DNA from: Thalassotalea profundi
Lineage (GTDB): Bacteria > Pseudomonadota > Gammaproteobacteria > Enterobacterales > Alteromonadaceae
DNA length: 64,000 nucleotides
Assembly: GCF_014653195.1 (NCBI RefSeq)
Contig: NZ_BNAH01000007.1
Coordinates: 263 to 64,262 of the forward strand
Reading direction: 5' to 3'
Shown piece by piece: positions 46,556 through 57,479 of the stretch. Under the pieces are notes generated by a model. That model made no database searches and was not told the origin of the DNA. It saw nothing but the letters and a program-made list of their open reading frames with translations. The translations under genes were made by a program, and so were the position numbers. Within the stretch, counting starts at the first letter, position 1. Every line of letters begins with the position of its first letter.

Positions 46556-49279
46556 ATGACTGATCTGGCTAAAGAAATTCTTCCTGTCAATATTGAGGAT
46601 GAGCTGAAAAGTTCCTACTTAGATTATGCAATGAGTGTAATTGTAGGACGAGCATTACCTGATGTTCGCGATGGATTAAAGCCTGTACATCGTCGTGTTT
46701 TATTTGCGATGAACGTATTGGGTAATGATTATAATAAACCTTATAAAAAGTCAGCCCGTGTGGTTGGTGATGTAATAGGTAAGTATCACCCACATGGTGA
46801 CATCGCAGTTTACGACACGATTGTTCGTATGGCTCAGCCTTTCTCACTTCGTTATATGTTAGTTGACGGACAAGGTAACTTCGGTTCTGTTGATGGTGAC
46901 TCAGCTGCAGCAATGCGTTATACCGAAATTCGCATGGCGAAGATATCGCACTCAATTCTCGCAGACCTTGATAAAGAAACGGTAGACTTTGTACCTAACT
47001 ATGATGGGACTGAGCATATACCCGCTGTAATGCCAACACGTATTCCTAACTTACTAGTTAATGGTACGTCGGGGATTGCTGTAGGTATGGCAACGAATAT
47101 ACCACCGCATAACTTAACTGAAGTGATCAATGGTTGTTTAGCTTATATCGAAAATAACGATATCACTATTGATGAACTAATTGATTACATACCTGGCCCT
47201 GACTTTCCAACTGCAGGTATTATCAGTGGTAGAGCAGGCATTGAAGAGGCCTATAAAACAGGCCGTGGTAAAATAAAAATTCGTGCACTTGCTGACATCG
47301 AAGTTGATGATAAGTCGGGCAAAGAAACCATTATTGTTCATGAACTTCCATACCAAGTAAACAAAGCTCGCTTAATAGAAAAAATGGCTGAGCTTGTTAA
47401 AGAAAAACGTCTTGAAGGTATTTCTGCTTTACGTGATGAATCTGATAAAGATGGTATGCGTATGGTGATAGAAATTAAACGTGGAGAAGTAGGTGAAGTT
47501 GTTTTAAATAACTTATATAAACTTACTCAAATGCAAGTCTCGTTTGGTTTAAATATGGTTGCGTTAACCAATGGTCAACCTAAGTTATTTAACCTTAAAG
47601 AAATGCTTGAAGCGTTTGTTCTTCATCGTCGTGAAGTTGTTACACGTCGAACCATATTTGAATTACGTAAAGCTCGTGAGCGTGCCCATATTCTTGAAGG
47701 TCTTTCTATTGCATTAGCCAATATTGATCCGATAATCAAACTGATTAAAGAATCAAGTAATAGAAAAGAAGCCGAAGAAAAGCTAATCGCACAAGGTTGG
47801 GAATTAGGTAATGTAAGTGGAATGCTTGCTAGTGCAGGTACCGATGCCGCCCGCCCTGAATGGTTAGAACCTCAATATGGTATTCGTGACGGTTTATATT
47901 ATCTAACTGCTGAACAAGCCAAAGCAATTGTTGACCTACAGTTATATAAATTGTCAGGCATGGAACATGAAAAAATTCTAAGTGAGTACAAAGCGTTATT
48001 AGACCTTATTGGCGAATTGATGCATATTTTAGCGAGCCCTGAACGATTAATGGAAGTTATTCGAGAAGAGTTAGAAGCTATTCGTGATGAATTTGGTGAT
48101 GAACGCCGCACTGAAATAACTAATGCTTCACATGATTTATCTTTAGAAGATTTAATATGTGAAGAAGATGTTGTTGTGACCTTATCAAATGAAGGTTATG
48201 TAAAATATCAAGTACTTTCAGATTATCAAGCACAGCGTCGAGGTGGTAAAGGCAAAGCTGCAACGAAAATGAAAGAAGAAGATTTCATTGAAAGGTTACT
48301 TGTTGCAAATACCCATGATACGATTTTATGTTTTTCTAACCGTGGAAAACTATATTGGTTAAAAGTGTATCAATTACCATTGGCAAGCCGTACGGCTCGT
48401 GGCCGACCTATTGTCAACTTATTGCCTTTAGATAGTGATGAAAAGATCACTGCGATTCTTCCGGTTCGTGAATATGAAGATGATAAATTTATTATCATGG
48501 CAACTGCTTCTGGCACAGTGAAGAAAACGCCATTAACCGCGTACTCTAACCAAAGAGCCAATGGTATTATTGCCCTTAACTTACGTGATGACGACACATT
48601 AATTGGTGTTGATATTACTAACGGTGAAAATGACATTATGTTGTTCTCAGATGCTGGTAAAGTTGTTCGTTTTAACGAAAAAGCTCGTGATAGTGAAACT
48701 GGTGAAGTGAAGCTTGATCCTGAAACAGGTGAAGAGGTTCATGCCTTAAGGGCAATGGGACGTACAGCAACTGGTGTTCGTGGAATTAGACTTGAAGGTG
48801 ATCAAAAAGTTGTTTCATTAATTGTGCCTAAAAACGATGGTGCTATCTTAACTATTACACAGAATGGCTATGGTAAACGTACTGATTTAGCAGAGTATCC
48901 AGCAAAAAGTCGTGCGACAAAAGGTGTTGTATCAATCAAAGTTAGTGATCGTAATGGACCTGTTGTAGGTGCAGTACAAGTGGAAGAGCTTGATGAAATA
49001 ATGCTGATCACAGATAACGGTACACTTGTTCGTACACGTGTTAATGAAGTCAGTGTTATTGGCCGTAATACTCAAGGTGTTCGTATTATTCGTACTGCAG
49101 AAGAAGAACACGTTGTTGCTTTACAGCGTATTGATGAAATTGAAGAAGACGAATCACTTATTTATGAAGGTGAAGATGGTGAAAATGTATCTACAGAAGA
49201 AGTGGTAACATCATCATCAAATGAAACACCTGAGCCTGAAGAAAGTAATGAACTCAACGAAGGCGATAACCATGAGTAG
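46556..49279 (+). CDS. gyrA: DNA gyrase subunit A
   Basis: 907 aa. Breakage-reunion domain with catalytic Tyr122 in AAAMRYTE, GyrA-box QRRGGKGK in the C-terminal beta-pinwheel (near 560), and an acidic C-terminal tail rich in Glu (about 860-907). The quinolone-determining region reads [11 protein letters not shown]: position 83 is Ile (codon ATC at 46802-46804) where E. coli has Ser; Asp87 is retained. A terminator follows the stop. Confidence 0.98.
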   Translation: MTDLAKEILPVNIEDELKSSYLDYAMSVIVGRALPDVRDGLKPVHRRVLFAMNVLGNDYNKPYKKSARVVGDVIGKYHPHGDIAVYDTIVRMAQPFSLRYMLVDGQGNFGSVDGDSAAAMRYTEIRMAKISHSILADLDKETVDFVPNYDGTEHIPAVMPTRIPNLLVNGTSGIAVGMATNIPPHNLTEVINGCLAYIENNDITIDELIDYIPGPDFPTAGIISGRAGIEEAYKTGRGKIKIRALADIEVDDKSGKETIIVHELPYQVNKARLIEKMAELVKEKRLEGISALRDESDKDGMRMVIEIKRGEVGEVVLNNLYKLTQMQVSFGLNMVALTNGQPKLFNLKEMLEAFVLHRREVVTRRTIFELRKARERAHILEGLSIALANIDPIIKLIKESSNRKEAEEKLIAQGWELGNVSGMLASAGTDAARPEWLEPQYGIRDGLYYLTAEQAKAIVDLQLYKLSGMEHEKILSEYKALLDLIGELMHILASPERLMEVIREELEAIRDEFGDERRTEITNASHDLSLEDLICEEDVVVTLSNEGYVKYQVLSDYQAQRRGGKGKAATKMKEEDFIERLLVANTHDTILCFSNRGKLYWLKVYQLPLASRTARGRPIVNLLPLDSDEKITAILPVREYEDDKFIIMATASGTVKKTPLTAYSNQRANGIIALNLRDDDTLIGVDITNGENDIMLFSDAGKVVRFNEKARDSETGEVKLDPETGEEVHALRAMGRTATGVRGIRLEGDQKVVSLIVPKNDGAILTITQNGYGKRTDLAEYPAKSRATKGVVSIKVSDRNGPVVGAVQVEELDEIMLITDNGTLVRTRVNEVSVIGRNTQGVRIIRTAEEEHVVALQRIDEIEEDESLIYEGEDGENVSTEEVVTSSSNETPEPEESNELNEGDNHE

Positions 49280-49299
49280 TTACCGCTGAGTAAACACTA

Positions 49300-49327
49300 A
49301 ATAGGCGGTTAAACCGCCTATTTTTTT
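49300..49327 (+). terminator. gyrA intrinsic terminator
   Basis: 9-bp GC-rich stem AATAGGCGG / CCGCCTATT with loop TTAAA followed by a run of T, 20 bases past the gyrA stop. Confidence 0.92.
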
Positions 49328-49372
49328 GACTAAAATAAATTATTTTAAATATAGAGAAGGAAGTTAAAACGT

Positions 49373-50458
49373 ATGTCTGCTGTCTATAATTTCTGTGCTG
49401 GACCTGCTATGTTGCCAGCGCCAGTGATGGTTAAAGCGCAATCTGAGTTTATTAATTGGAACAACACAGGTTGTTCCGTAATGGAACTTAGCCATCGTAG
49501 TAAAGAGTTTATGGCTGTAGCATCGAAGGCGGAATCGGATTTACGTCAATTAATGTGTATTCCTGATAATTATAAGGTTTTATTTTGTCATGGTGGCGGA
49601 CGTGGACAGTTTTCAGCCGTCCCTCTTAACCTTTTACCTAAAAATAAAAGTGCTGACTACGTGGTGACAGGGGCATGGTCGAAAGCAGCAGCTCTAGAAG
49701 CTGCTAATTTTGGACAAATAAATACGATTAATGTTGTAGAAGAATTAAATGGTAAGCGACAAATACAAGATCCAGCACAATGGTCATTAAGCCCTGAGGC
49801 TGCTTATGTACATTATTGCCCTAATGAAACCGTAGACGGACTTGAGCTGTTTGAAATACCTGAAAGCCATGGCGTACCTTTGGTTGCTGATCTGTCTTCT
49901 ACTATTTTATCGAGAGAAATAGATGTTTCAAAGTTTGGTTTAATTTATGCCGGTGCCCAAAAAAATATTGGCCCTTCAGGTTTAACTATTGTTATTGTCA
50001 GAGACGATCTTCTAGGTAATGCTCATATTAGTACACCATGTATATTAAATTATCAAACAGAAGCTGATAATGGCTCTATGTACAATACTCCCCCAACATA
50101 TGCTTGGTATTTAGCAGGGTTAGTGTTTGAGTGGTTACATTCTGTAGGTGGTGTTAAGGCTATTCAAAAAATAAATAAAGAAAAGGCTGAATTAATTTAT
50201 CGTTATGTGGATAGCAGTAGTTTTTATCGTAACGATATTGTGCCGCAACATCGTAGTTTAATGAATGTACCTTTTTGGTTGAATGATGAGTCACTCAATA
50301 ACGCTTTTCTTAGCCAAGCTGAAGACGCAGGGTTATTAGCACTTGCAGGACACAGAATGGTGGGAGGTATGCGCGCGAGTATTTATAATGCGATGCCGAT
50401 TGAAGGTGTACAGAAATTAGTAGAATTTATGCACGAATTTGAAAAGGAAAATAGCTAG
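49373..50458 (+). CDS. serC: phosphoserine aminotransferase
   Basis: 361 aa, E. coli length 362. PLP aminotransferase class [13 protein letters not shown] at the N-terminus, [33 protein letters not shown] and the PLP lysine in [12 protein letters not shown]. It makes phosphoserine (serine pathway) and the equivalent step of pyridoxal phosphate synthesis. AGAAGG precedes the ATG. aroA starts two bases after its stop, the classical serC-aroA operon. Confidence 0.97.
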   Translation: MSAVYNFCAGPAMLPAPVMVKAQSEFINWNNTGCSVMELSHRSKEFMAVASKAESDLRQLMCIPDNYKVLFCHGGGRGQFSAVPLNLLPKNKSADYVVTGAWSKAAALEAANFGQINTINVVEELNGKRQIQDPAQWSLSPEAAYVHYCPNETVDGLELFEIPESHGVPLVADLSSTILSREIDVSKFGLIYAGAQKNIGPSGLTIVIVRDDLLGNAHISTPCILNYQTEADNGSMYNTPPTYAWYLAGLVFEWLHSVGGVKAIQKINKEKAELIYRYVDSSSFYRNDIVPQHRSLMNVPFWLNDESLNNAFLSQAEDAGLLALAGHRMVGGMRASIYNAMPIEGVQKLVEFMHEFEKENS

Positions 50459-50459
50459 T

Positions 50460-51740
50460 ATGGAACAGTTAACATTAAATCCAATTGGCAGAATCAACGG
50501 CGAAGTATTTTTACCAGGTTCAAAAAGTTTATCTAATCGTGCGTTATTAATTGCCGCGTTAGCTAAAGGTACAACCAAAATTACCAATTTATTGGTAAGC
50601 GATGACATTAAACATATGTTAAACGCATTAACTAGCCTTGGTATTAAATATACGTTGAGTGATTGCGGAACCGAATGCATAGTTACCGGTAATAATGGTT
50701 TTTTTAAAGTAGATGAGCCTACTGAATTATATTTAGGTAATGCAGGTACTGCTATGCGTCCTTTGTGCGCAGCACTCGCTGCGAGCGAAGGTGAGTTTGT
50801 CTTAACGGGCGAACCAAGAATGAAAGAAAGACCTATTGGGCATTTAGTTGATGCATTACAACAACTAAATGCTGATATTGAATATTTAGAAAATACCGAT
50901 TATCCGCCAGTAAGAATAAAAGGTAAAAACTTATCTGCTAAAACCGTAACAATTGATGGTTCAATATCTAGCCAATTTTTAACGGCTATTTTGATGATTA
51001 CTCCTTTACTTGATTGCGATACCCAAATAGAAATTGAAGGAGAATTAGTCTCAAAGCCTTATATTGATATTACTCTTAATATTATGCAGCGATTTGGTGT
51101 TAATGTTGAAAATAACGACTATCAGTCATTTCATGTTAAAGGTAACCAATCTTATCAATCTGTTGAAAGTTATATGGTTGAAGGCGATGCTTCTTCAGCA
51201 TCATATTTTTTGGCAGCCGGTGCTATTAAAGGTGGAGAAATAACTGTTCACGGTGTTGGTAAGCTAAGTGTTCAAGGTGATAAGCACTTTGCGGATGTTT
51301 TAGAAAAAATGGGGGCTGATGTTATTTGGAATGATGAATCAATCACTGTTATTGGCAAACCATTGAATGCAATTGATATGGATATGAATCATATTCCTGA
51401 TGCAGCTATGACTATTGCCACTACCGCGCTTTTTGCTAAAGGTACAACATCAATTAGAAATATATATAACTGGCGAGTAAAAGAAACAGATCGCTTATTT
51501 GCCATGGCAACAGAGTTGCGTAAAGTTGGCGCAGAAGTGATAGAAGGTGAAGACTTTATTTCAATTACACCACCAGAAACCATTAAACATGCAGAAATTG
51601 ATACTTATGACGATCATAGAGTTGCAATGTGTTTTTCATTGGTTGCGTTAAGTGATACACCTGTCACAATTAATGATCCTAAGTGTACGGCAAAAACTTT
51701 TCCAGATTACTTTACTAAATTAGCTGAAGTTTCGTGCTAA
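50460..51740 (+). CDS. aroA: 3-phosphoshikimate 1-carboxyvinyltransferase (EPSP synthase)
   Basis: 426 aa from the ATG at 50460 ([29 protein letters not shown], first 20 being typical); E. coli AroA is 427. Motifs: [40 protein letters not shown] and the C-terminal [15 protein letters not shown]. Position 96 region [10 protein letters not shown] is the standard class I sequence, which is normally glyphosate-sensitive. Aromatic amino acid pathway. Confidence 0.97.
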   Translation: MEQLTLNPIGRINGEVFLPGSKSLSNRALLIAALAKGTTKITNLLVSDDIKHMLNALTSLGIKYTLSDCGTECIVTGNNGFFKVDEPTELYLGNAGTAMRPLCAALAASEGEFVLTGEPRMKERPIGHLVDALQQLNADIEYLENTDYPPVRIKGKNLSAKTVTIDGSISSQFLTAILMITPLLDCDTQIEIEGELVSKPYIDITLNIMQRFGVNVENNDYQSFHVKGNQSYQSVESYMVEGDASSASYFLAAGAIKGGEITVHGVGKLSVQGDKHFADVLEKMGADVIWNDESITVIGKPLNAIDMDMNHIPDAAMTIATTALFAKGTTSIRNIYNWRVKETDRLFAMATELRKVGAEVIEGEDFISITPPETIKHAEIDTYDDHRVAMCFSLVALSDTPVTINDPKCTAKTFPDYFTKLAEVSC

Positions 51741-51785
51741 TTTGTAACAGTTTAATTTTTTCGCGATTTTGAAATCTAATTGCCG

Positions 51786-51791
51786 TATAAT
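51786..51791 (+). promoter_or_regulatory. candidate -10 box for cmk
   Basis: TATAAT, 33 bases before the cmk start in the aroA-cmk gap. No good -35 at 16-18 bases was found, so this is a weak call; AGGAGAT at 51811-51817 is the cmk ribosome binding site. Confidence 0.35.
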
Positions 51792-51823
51792 CTCGCCGAT
51801 TTGCAACATTAGGAGATAAATGT

Positions 51824-52519
51824 ATGCAGGAAAATATTCCAGTAATCACGATAGATGGCCCAAGTGGCGCGGGTAAGGGGACAGCAGCACGCTTAGTTGC
51901 AGAAAAACTTGGTTGGCATTTACTTGATAGTGGTGCTATTTATCGAGTACTTGCTGTTGCTAGCCAGCATCATCATTTAGGTGTTGAAGAAGAAGAGCCA
52001 CTTATCCCTATTGCTGCCCATTTAGATGTGCAATTTGAAATTAGCTCTTCAGGCGAAAGTAAAGTGATACTTGAAGGTGAGAATGTTACTGAGATCATTC
52101 GTACCGAAGAAATTGGAGAGCTTGCATCAAAAGTAGCTGCATTTCCAAGAGTTCGAGAAGCGTTACTTCGTCGCCAAAGAGCTTTCAAAAGTGCCCCTGG
52201 TTTAGTTGCTGATGGTCGAGATATGGGGACAGTGGTATTTACCACAGCACCAGTAAAGGTCTTTTTGACTGCGAGCGCGGAAGAGCGAGCGCAGAGAAGA
52301 TTTAATCAGTTGAAAGCAAAAGGCTTTGATGTTAAAATCGGGCGCCTTTTGGATGACATACGTCAACGGGATGAGCGAGATCAAAACCGTAAGGTGGCTC
52401 CGCTTATACCTGCAGAAGGTGCGTTAATGCTTGATTCTACTGACCTTTCTATAGATGAAGTGGTTGATAAAATTTTGTCATTTACTAATGAAAAATTAAC
52501 ACAAACGGCTAATTCTTAA
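51824..52519 (+). CDS. cmk: cytidylate kinase
   Basis: 231 aa. P-loop [31 protein letters not shown] (NMP-binding), [11 protein letters not shown] and [13 protein letters not shown]. It phosphorylates CMP/dCMP. An overlapping ATG four bases upstream is in another frame. It is followed by rpsA as in E. coli. Confidence 0.97.
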   Translation: MQENIPVITIDGPSGAGKGTAARLVAEKLGWHLLDSGAIYRVLAVASQHHHLGVEEEEPLIPIAAHLDVQFEISSSGESKVILEGENVTEIIRTEEIGELASKVAAFPRVREALLRRQRAFKSAPGLVADGRDMGTVVFTTAPVKVFLTASAEERAQRRFNQLKAKGFDVKIGRLLDDIRQRDERDQNRKVAPLIPAEGALMLDSTDLSIDEVVDKILSFTNEKLTQTANS

Positions 52520-52633
52520 TTCTGAGCATTAGTTTTTTACAAACAACCTAGCGTATGGATGCAATAGGTTTTATTAATAACCCCATGATACATGTAAGTA
52601 GATTGGATTAAACACTGAGTTCATATACACATT

Positions 52634-54295
52634 ATGACTGAAAATTTTGCACAACTTTTTGAAGAAAGTTTAAAAGAAATCGAAACACGTCCAGGTTCTA
52701 TTATTAAAGGAACTGTGGTAGCCATCAACAAAGACAACGTTTTAGTTGACGCCGGCTTAAAATCTGAAAGCGTAATTTCTATCGATCAGTTTAAAAATAC
52801 TGCCGGTGAAGTAGAAATTAATGTTGGTGACGAAATTGATGTTGCATTAGATGCAACTGATGATGGTTTCGGTGAAACAATTCTTTCTCGTGAAAAAGCA
52901 AAACGTCATGAAGCATGGCAAGTGCTTGAAAAAGCATACGAAGAAAAAGAAACTGTTATCGGTGTTATCAACGGTAAAGTTAAAGGTGGTTTCACGGTTG
53001 AAGTTAGCAACATTCGTGCTTTCTTACCAGGATCATTAGTTGATGTTCGTCCAATTCGTGACACAGCTCACCTTGAAGGAAAAGATTTAGAATTTAAAGT
53101 TATTAAGCTTGATCAAAAGCGTAATAACGTTGTTGTTTCTCGTCGCGCAGTTATCGAATCAGAAAGCAGTGTAGAACGTGATCAATTATTAGAGTCATTA
53201 GCAGAAGGCATGGAAGTTAAAGGTATCGTTAAGAACCTTACTGACTACGGTGCATTCGTTGATTTAGGTGGCATTGACGGTTTATTACACATTACAGATA
53301 TGGCTTGGAAGCGTGTTAAACACCCAAGTGAAATCGTAAATGTTGGTGATGAAATTCAAGTTAAAGTATTGAAATTTGACCGTGACCGCACACGTGTTTC
53401 ATTAGGTATGAAGCAGTTAGGCGAAGATCCATGGGTTGCTATCGCTAAGCGTTACCCTGAAGGTGCTAAACTTTCTGGTCGTGTAACTAACTTAACTGAC
53501 TATGGTTGTTTCGTTGAGATTCAAGAAGGCGTTGAAGGTTTAGTTCACGTTTCTGAAATGGATTGGACTAACAAAAACATCCACCCATCTAAAGTTGTTA
53601 ACTTAGGTGATACTGTTGAAGTTATGGTACTTGAAATTGACGAAGAACGTCGTCGTATTTCATTAGGCCTTAAACAATGTATCCCGAACCCTTGGGAAGA
53701 GTTTGCTAAGAACTTCAACAAAGGTGATAAAGTTTCTGGTAAGATCAAATCAATTACTGATTTTGGTATCTTTATCGGTCTTGATGGTGGCATTGACGGT
53801 CTTGTTCACTTATCTGATATTTCATGGGCTGGCGGTGAAGAAGCTGTTCGTGAATACAAGAAAGGTGATGAAATCTCAGCAGTTGTATTACAAGTTGATC
53901 CAGAACGTGAGCGTATTTCATTAGGCGTTAAGCAAACTGAAGATGATCCGTTTAATCAATACCTTGCAGATACTAAAAAAGGTGCTATTGTTACAGGTAA
54001 GATAGTTGAAGTTGACGCTAAAGGCGCTAAAATTGAATTAGCTGAAGGTGTTGAAGGCTACTTACGTGTATCTGACATCTCTCGTGATCGTATTGAAGAT
54101 GCTACAACTGAATTATCAGTTGGTGATAGCGTTGAAACTAAGTTTATGGGTGTTGACCGTAAGAACCGTTCAATTAGCTTATCTATTAAAGCGAAAGATC
54201 AAGCAGATGAGCGCGATGCTATGGAAAACTTAAACCAACCTGAAGATTCTGGTTTAAGTGCAATGGCTGAAGCGTTTAAAAACGCTAAAAGTTAA
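52634..54295 (+). CDS. rpsA: 30S ribosomal protein S1
   Basis: 553 aa with six S1 RNA-binding repeats (starting near 21, 106, 192, 277, 364 and 451), e.g. [20 protein letters not shown] and [22 protein letters not shown]1 brings mRNA to the 30S subunit. The leader (52520-52633) has a weak AACCTA/TAGGTT hairpin and no strong Shine-Dalgarno, which fits the S1-type autoregulated leader of E. coli. A terminator follows. Confidence 0.98.
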   Translation: MTENFAQLFEESLKEIETRPGSIIKGTVVAINKDNVLVDAGLKSESVISIDQFKNTAGEVEINVGDEIDVALDATDDGFGETILSREKAKRHEAWQVLEKAYEEKETVIGVINGKVKGGFTVEVSNIRAFLPGSLVDVRPIRDTAHLEGKDLEFKVIKLDQKRNNVVVSRRAVIESESSVERDQLLESLAEGMEVKGIVKNLTDYGAFVDLGGIDGLLHITDMAWKRVKHPSEIVNVGDEIQVKVLKFDRDRTRVSLGMKQLGEDPWVAIAKRYPEGAKLSGRVTNLTDYGCFVEIQEGVEGLVHVSEMDWTNKNIHPSKVVNLGDTVEVMVLEIDEERRRISLGLKQCIPNPWEEFAKNFNKGDKVSGKIKSITDFGIFIGLDGGIDGLVHLSDISWAGGEEAVREYKKGDEISAVVLQVDPERERISLGVKQTEDDPFNQYLADTKKGAIVTGKIVEVDAKGAKIELAEGVEGYLRVSDISRDRIEDATTELSVGDSVETKFMGVDRKNRSISLSIKAKDQADERDAMENLNQPEDSGLSAMAEAFKNAKS

Positions 54296-54312
54296 TTTTA
54301 GCCAGGAACCGG

Positions 54313-54346
54313 AGAAGAGCTTTAAGTAAAAGCTCTTCTTTAATTT
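54313..54346 (+). terminator. rpsA intrinsic terminator
   Basis: 11-bp stem AGAAGAGCTTT / AAAGCTCTTCT with a 5-nt loop and a following TTTAATTT, 17 bases past the rpsA stop. Confidence 0.88.
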
Positions 54347-54386
54347 AAAACCATTGGCGTGATGCTAAATGACACTGGGAGGTCTA

Positions 54387-54674
54387 ATGACCAAGTCAGA
54401 ACTCATTGAAAGATTAGCGGATAAATTAAGTCATTTGTCTGCGAAAGATGTAGAACAAGCGATAAAAGAAATTCTTGAAATGATGGTACAAACCTTGTCT
54501 AAAGGTGATCGTATTGAAATTCGTGGATTTGGTAGTTTTTCCTTACATTATCGTGCTCCACGCATTGGGCGTAACCCTAAAACAGGTGAGTCAGTTAGCT
54601 TATCTGGTAAGTATGTTCCGCATTTTAAACCTGGTAAAGAATTACGGGAAAGAGTTAACCTCTCGTTATCGTAA
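54387..54674 (+). CDS. ihfB: integration host factor subunit beta
   Basis: 95 aa from ATG 54387, which has GGGAGGT upstream; the frame is open six codons further but [10 protein letters not shown] is the conserved start. HU/IHF fold: [26 protein letters not shown], containing the DNA-intercalating Pro in RNPKTG, and [12 protein letters not shown]. It bends DNA as a heterodimer with IhfA. Located between rpsA and lapA as in E. coli. Confidence 0.97.
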   Translation: MTKSELIERLADKLSHLSAKDVEQAIKEILEMMVQTLSKGDRIEIRGFGSFSLHYRAPRIGRNPKTGESVSLSGKYVPHFKPGKELRERVNLSLS

Positions 54675-54691
54675 TTGAAAAGTTTACTATT

Positions 54692-54722
54692 AAACGGCAT
54701 GCTATCGCATGCCGTTTTTTTT
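54692..54722 (+). terminator. ihfB intrinsic terminator
   Basis: 11-bp stem AAACGGCATGC / GCATGCCGTTT with a TATC loop, followed by a T run, 17 bases past the ihfB stop. Confidence 0.93.
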
Positions 54723-54746
54723 CACTTGGCTTAAAGGGATAGTACC

Positions 54747-54983
54747 GTGAGACTTTATCTTACGTTAATTGTTATTATTTTATTATTAGTTGTTGCATTC
54801 ATTTTTGGTAGTCAAAATGAACAGACATTAACTTTAAATTATCTAATTGCTCGCACAGAATTAACAGTTGCGGCAGCGGTTAGTTTGTTTACTGTTATTG
54901 GTTTTATATTAGGCTTGCTATTTGCTCTTTTGTGGAAATTAGTAAGGCGTGTTAAACCTAAAAAACCATCCATTGAAAAATAG
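54747..54983 (+). CDS. lapA: lipopolysaccharide assembly protein LapA
   Basis: 78 aa from a GTG start. Two TM helices (about 3-20 and 42-65) around FGSQNEQTLTLNYLIARTELTVAAA, the DUF1049 pattern, ending in a short basic tail. It works with LapB at the inner membrane in control of LpxC levels and lipopolysaccharide synthesis. lapB starts 15 bases later. Confidence 0.9.
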   Translation: MRLYLTLIVIILLLVVAFIFGSQNEQTLTLNYLIARTELTVAAAVSLFTVIGFILGLLFALLWKLVRRVKPKKPSIEK

Positions 54984-54998
54984 AATGTTGTACTAGTT

Positions 54999-56168
54999 AT
55001 GTTAGGTTTATTATTTTTACTTCTGCCTGTTGCCATGGCCTATGGTTGGTTTATGGGACGGAACAGTGTTAAGCAAAATAGACATAATGCAAAACAAGAT
55101 CTTTCAATCAAATACTCAACTGGCTTAAATTACTTATTATCAAATCAGCAAGATAAAGCTATTGAATACCTAATAGATGCATTTCAAGTAGAAGATGATA
55201 CTGTAGAAGCGCACTTTGCGATGGCTAATCTTTTTCGCAAAAGAGGTGAATTAGATCGTGCGCTAAAAATACATGAACATTTAGTTAGGCAAAAACATTT
55301 ACCTTCAAAAGCAAAACAACAAGCGGCGTTCGAATTAGGAAAAGACTTTCTTAGTGCTGGATTATTTGATCGCGCTGAATCGATGTTCCAGAAATTATTA
55401 AAATCTAAAGACTATAGCAATAAATCAATTACTTATTTAATGAAAATATATCAATCTACAAAAGATTGGCCTCAAGGTATTTTACTCGCTAAAGTTATTG
55501 TTAAATCCAGAGATAAAAATTTACTCCATAACCTTGCTAATTTTTATTGCGAGTTGGCTGTGTTAGCTTTAGAGCAGGATAAATTTATAGAAGTCATAGA
55601 GCTACTAGATAATGCATTAAAATATGATGCTGATTCTTGTCGTGCTAATTGGCTACTTGCCAAAATATATGAAAATCACCAACAATATAATGAAGCATGT
55701 TTATGCTATCAAGCAATTTACCAGCAAGATAAAGAATTTTTCCCTGATGTTATTGAGCATATGGAACGCTGCTATAGTAAGTTAGATGCTATTGATGAAT
55801 TTCAAAAATTTATTCGAAAAGTTTATAATGAGACGGGAAGCTCATCTGCATTAATTAAACATGTTGATTATATTGAACAAAAGCATGGGGTTGCAAAAGC
55901 AATCGAATTTACGTTAACAGCTCTTAAGCGTAGACCAACAATTAGAGGCTTTAATCATTTTATTAAAATGCAGATGGCAAGTGATAGCAATCAAACAAAT
56001 TTAACTAACTTAGATATGATCAATGAGTTGATTTCGACTTACTTAAGTGTGAAACATCGATATAACTGTCGAAATTGTGGCTTCAATAGTAGTACACATT
56101 ATTGGTCTTGCCCTTCGTGCCATGATTGGGAACAAATGAAACCGATCAGAGGATTGGAAGGTGAGTAA
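54999..56168 (+). CDS. lapB: lipopolysaccharide assembly protein LapB
   Basis: 389 aa, E. coli length 389. N-terminal TM (LGLLFLLLPVAMAYGWFMGR), then TPR repeats over about 45-340 (e.g. AHFAMANLFRKRGELDRALKIHEHL) and a C-terminal rubredoxin-type zinc knuckle YNCRNCGFNSSTHYWSCPSC. It is the adaptor for FtsH degradation of LpxC. lapA is upstream and pyrF downstream. Confidence 0.96.
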   Translation: MLGLLFLLLPVAMAYGWFMGRNSVKQNRHNAKQDLSIKYSTGLNYLLSNQQDKAIEYLIDAFQVEDDTVEAHFAMANLFRKRGELDRALKIHEHLVRQKHLPSKAKQQAAFELGKDFLSAGLFDRAESMFQKLLKSKDYSNKSITYLMKIYQSTKDWPQGILLAKVIVKSRDKNLLHNLANFYCELAVLALEQDKFIEVIELLDNALKYDADSCRANWLLAKIYENHQQYNEACLCYQAIYQQDKEFFPDVIEHMERCYSKLDAIDEFQKFIRKVYNETGSSSALIKHVDYIEQKHGVAKAIEFTLTALKRRPTIRGFNHFIKMQMASDSNQTNLTNLDMINELISTYLSVKHRYNCRNCGFNSSTHYWSCPSCHDWEQMKPIRGLEGE

Positions 56169-56255
56169 TGAGCAATCTAACCTAGTCGAGTTGGCCGATT
56201 AACATAATTAGTAGGCTGATGATTGAAATCATATAAATTTACAATAAGGAATCCA

Positions 56256-56960
56256 ATGTTAGATCCAAAAATAGTCGTTGCTTTAGATTTTGATAAAAAA
56301 GAAGAAGCGTTCTCTTTTGTTGATAAAATTCAACCAAGTGATTGTCGCCTTAAAGTAGGAAAAGAAATGTTTACCTATTTTGGTCCTGAGTTTGTTAAAC
56401 AGTTGTCGGCGAAAGGCTTTGATGTATTTTTAGATCTTAAATTCCATGATATTCCTAATACAGTTGCTAAAGCGGTAACTGCCGCCGCAGACTTAGGTGT
56501 TTGGATGGTCAATGTACATGCGAGTGGCGGAACACAAATGATGATTAAGTCTAAACAAGCTCTGAAACCCTATGGAGATAATGCACCTTTATTAATTGCT
56601 GTTACCGTATTAACAAGCATGGGACAAGATGATTTAAATGGTTTAGGTATTTTGAAAACACCCGCGGAGCAAGTATTAGCGCTTGCGGATTTAACTAAAA
56701 ATGCAGGTTTAGATGGAGTCGTATGTTCTGCTTGGGAAGCTGAAGCATTAAAAGTAAAATTTGGTCAGGACTTCAAACTGGTTACCCCTGGTATAAGACC
56801 GGCAGGAGCTAGTAGTGATGATCAAAAGCGTATTATGACACCAGAGCAAGCGGTTGCAGTTGGTGTTGATTATTTAGTGATAGGGCGACCAATTACTAAA
56901 TCAGTAGATCCTCATTCAGTTTTACAAAATATCAATGCAAGTTTATTGATGCCTAATTAA
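56256..56960 (+). CDS. pyrF: orotidine 5'-phosphate decarboxylase
   Basis: 234 aa from the ATG at 56256 with AAGGAA upstream; a longer frame starts at 56223 but the conserved N-terminus is [13 protein letters not shown]. Catalytic [13 protein letters not shown] (Lys/Asp), [20 protein letters not shown] and the phosphate site TPGIRPAG / VIGRPIT. Last step of UMP synthesis. Confidence 0.97.
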   Translation: MLDPKIVVALDFDKKEEAFSFVDKIQPSDCRLKVGKEMFTYFGPEFVKQLSAKGFDVFLDLKFHDIPNTVAKAVTAAADLGVWMVNVHASGGTQMMIKSKQALKPYGDNAPLLIAVTVLTSMGQDDLNGLGILKTPAEQVLALADLTKNAGLDGVVCSAWEAEALKVKFGQDFKLVTPGIRPAGASSDDQKRIMTPEQAVAVGVDYLVIGRPITKSVDPHSVLQNINASLLMPN

Positions 56961-57073
56961 TATTTTAAAAGTAATTTCTCTCACAACTTGACAGATCTTA
57001 ACTTCGATTCTAAACCTATAGTGTTGTTAACTGATTAACAACACTCATAGATTATTAACAAGGATCGAAAATT

Positions 57074-57388
57074 ATGAAAAAATCTATACTATTACCCCTA
57101 TCTATTCTTTTACTTTCTACTAGTTCATTTAATGTCTCTGCGATGGATAAATCGAGTGATGTAAAGACAAAGGTACAACTTGAGCAAGTACAGCAAATGG
57201 TTATTGATCTAAATAATGCTGATTTGACTCAGTTAAAGACATTAAAGGGAATAGGTGATAAACGTGCTCAAGCGATAATCGATTATCGAAACCAACATGG
57301 AAAATTTACTTCATTAGAGCAGTTACTTGAAGTAAAAGGGGTTGGTAATGCTTTTCTACAAGCTAATCAAGGTTTATTAAAAATCTAA
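57074..57388 (+). CDS. ComEA-like helix-hairpin-helix DNA-binding protein
   Basis: 104 aa with a signal peptide (about 1-23). The HhH pair LNNADLTQLKTLKGIGDKRAQAIIDYR and LEQLLEVKGVGNAFLQ is the ComEA/YbaV pattern of periplasmic DNA-binding proteins. In natural transformation ComEA pulls DNA into the periplasm; other competence genes are not in the window, so that role is inferred from the family. A bidirectional terminator separates it from rne. Confidence 0.87.
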   Translation: MKKSILLPLSILLLSTSSFNVSAMDKSSDVKTKVQLEQVQQMVIDLNNADLTQLKTLKGIGDKRAQAIIDYRNQHGKFTSLEQLLEVKGVGNAFLQANQGLLKI

Positions 57389-57422
57389 TGAGCTAACTTG
57401 TTTTTGAGTTATTACTTACAGA

Positions 57423-57451
57423 AAAACGCCAGTAAAATATACTGGCGTTTT
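57423..57451. terminator. bidirectional terminator between comEA and rne
   Basis: 12-bp perfect stem AAAACGCCAGTA / TACTGGCGTTTT with a 5-nt loop, 34 bases past comEA and 28 past the convergent rne stop. A and T flanks allow use in both directions. Confidence 0.92.
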
Positions 57452-57479
57452 ATTTGGTTTTTATAAATCTTGTTTGAAC

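Noticed and set aside
46587..46955. 122-codon open frame antisense to gyrA
   Set aside because: Inside a highly conserved essential gene; no independent coding evidence.
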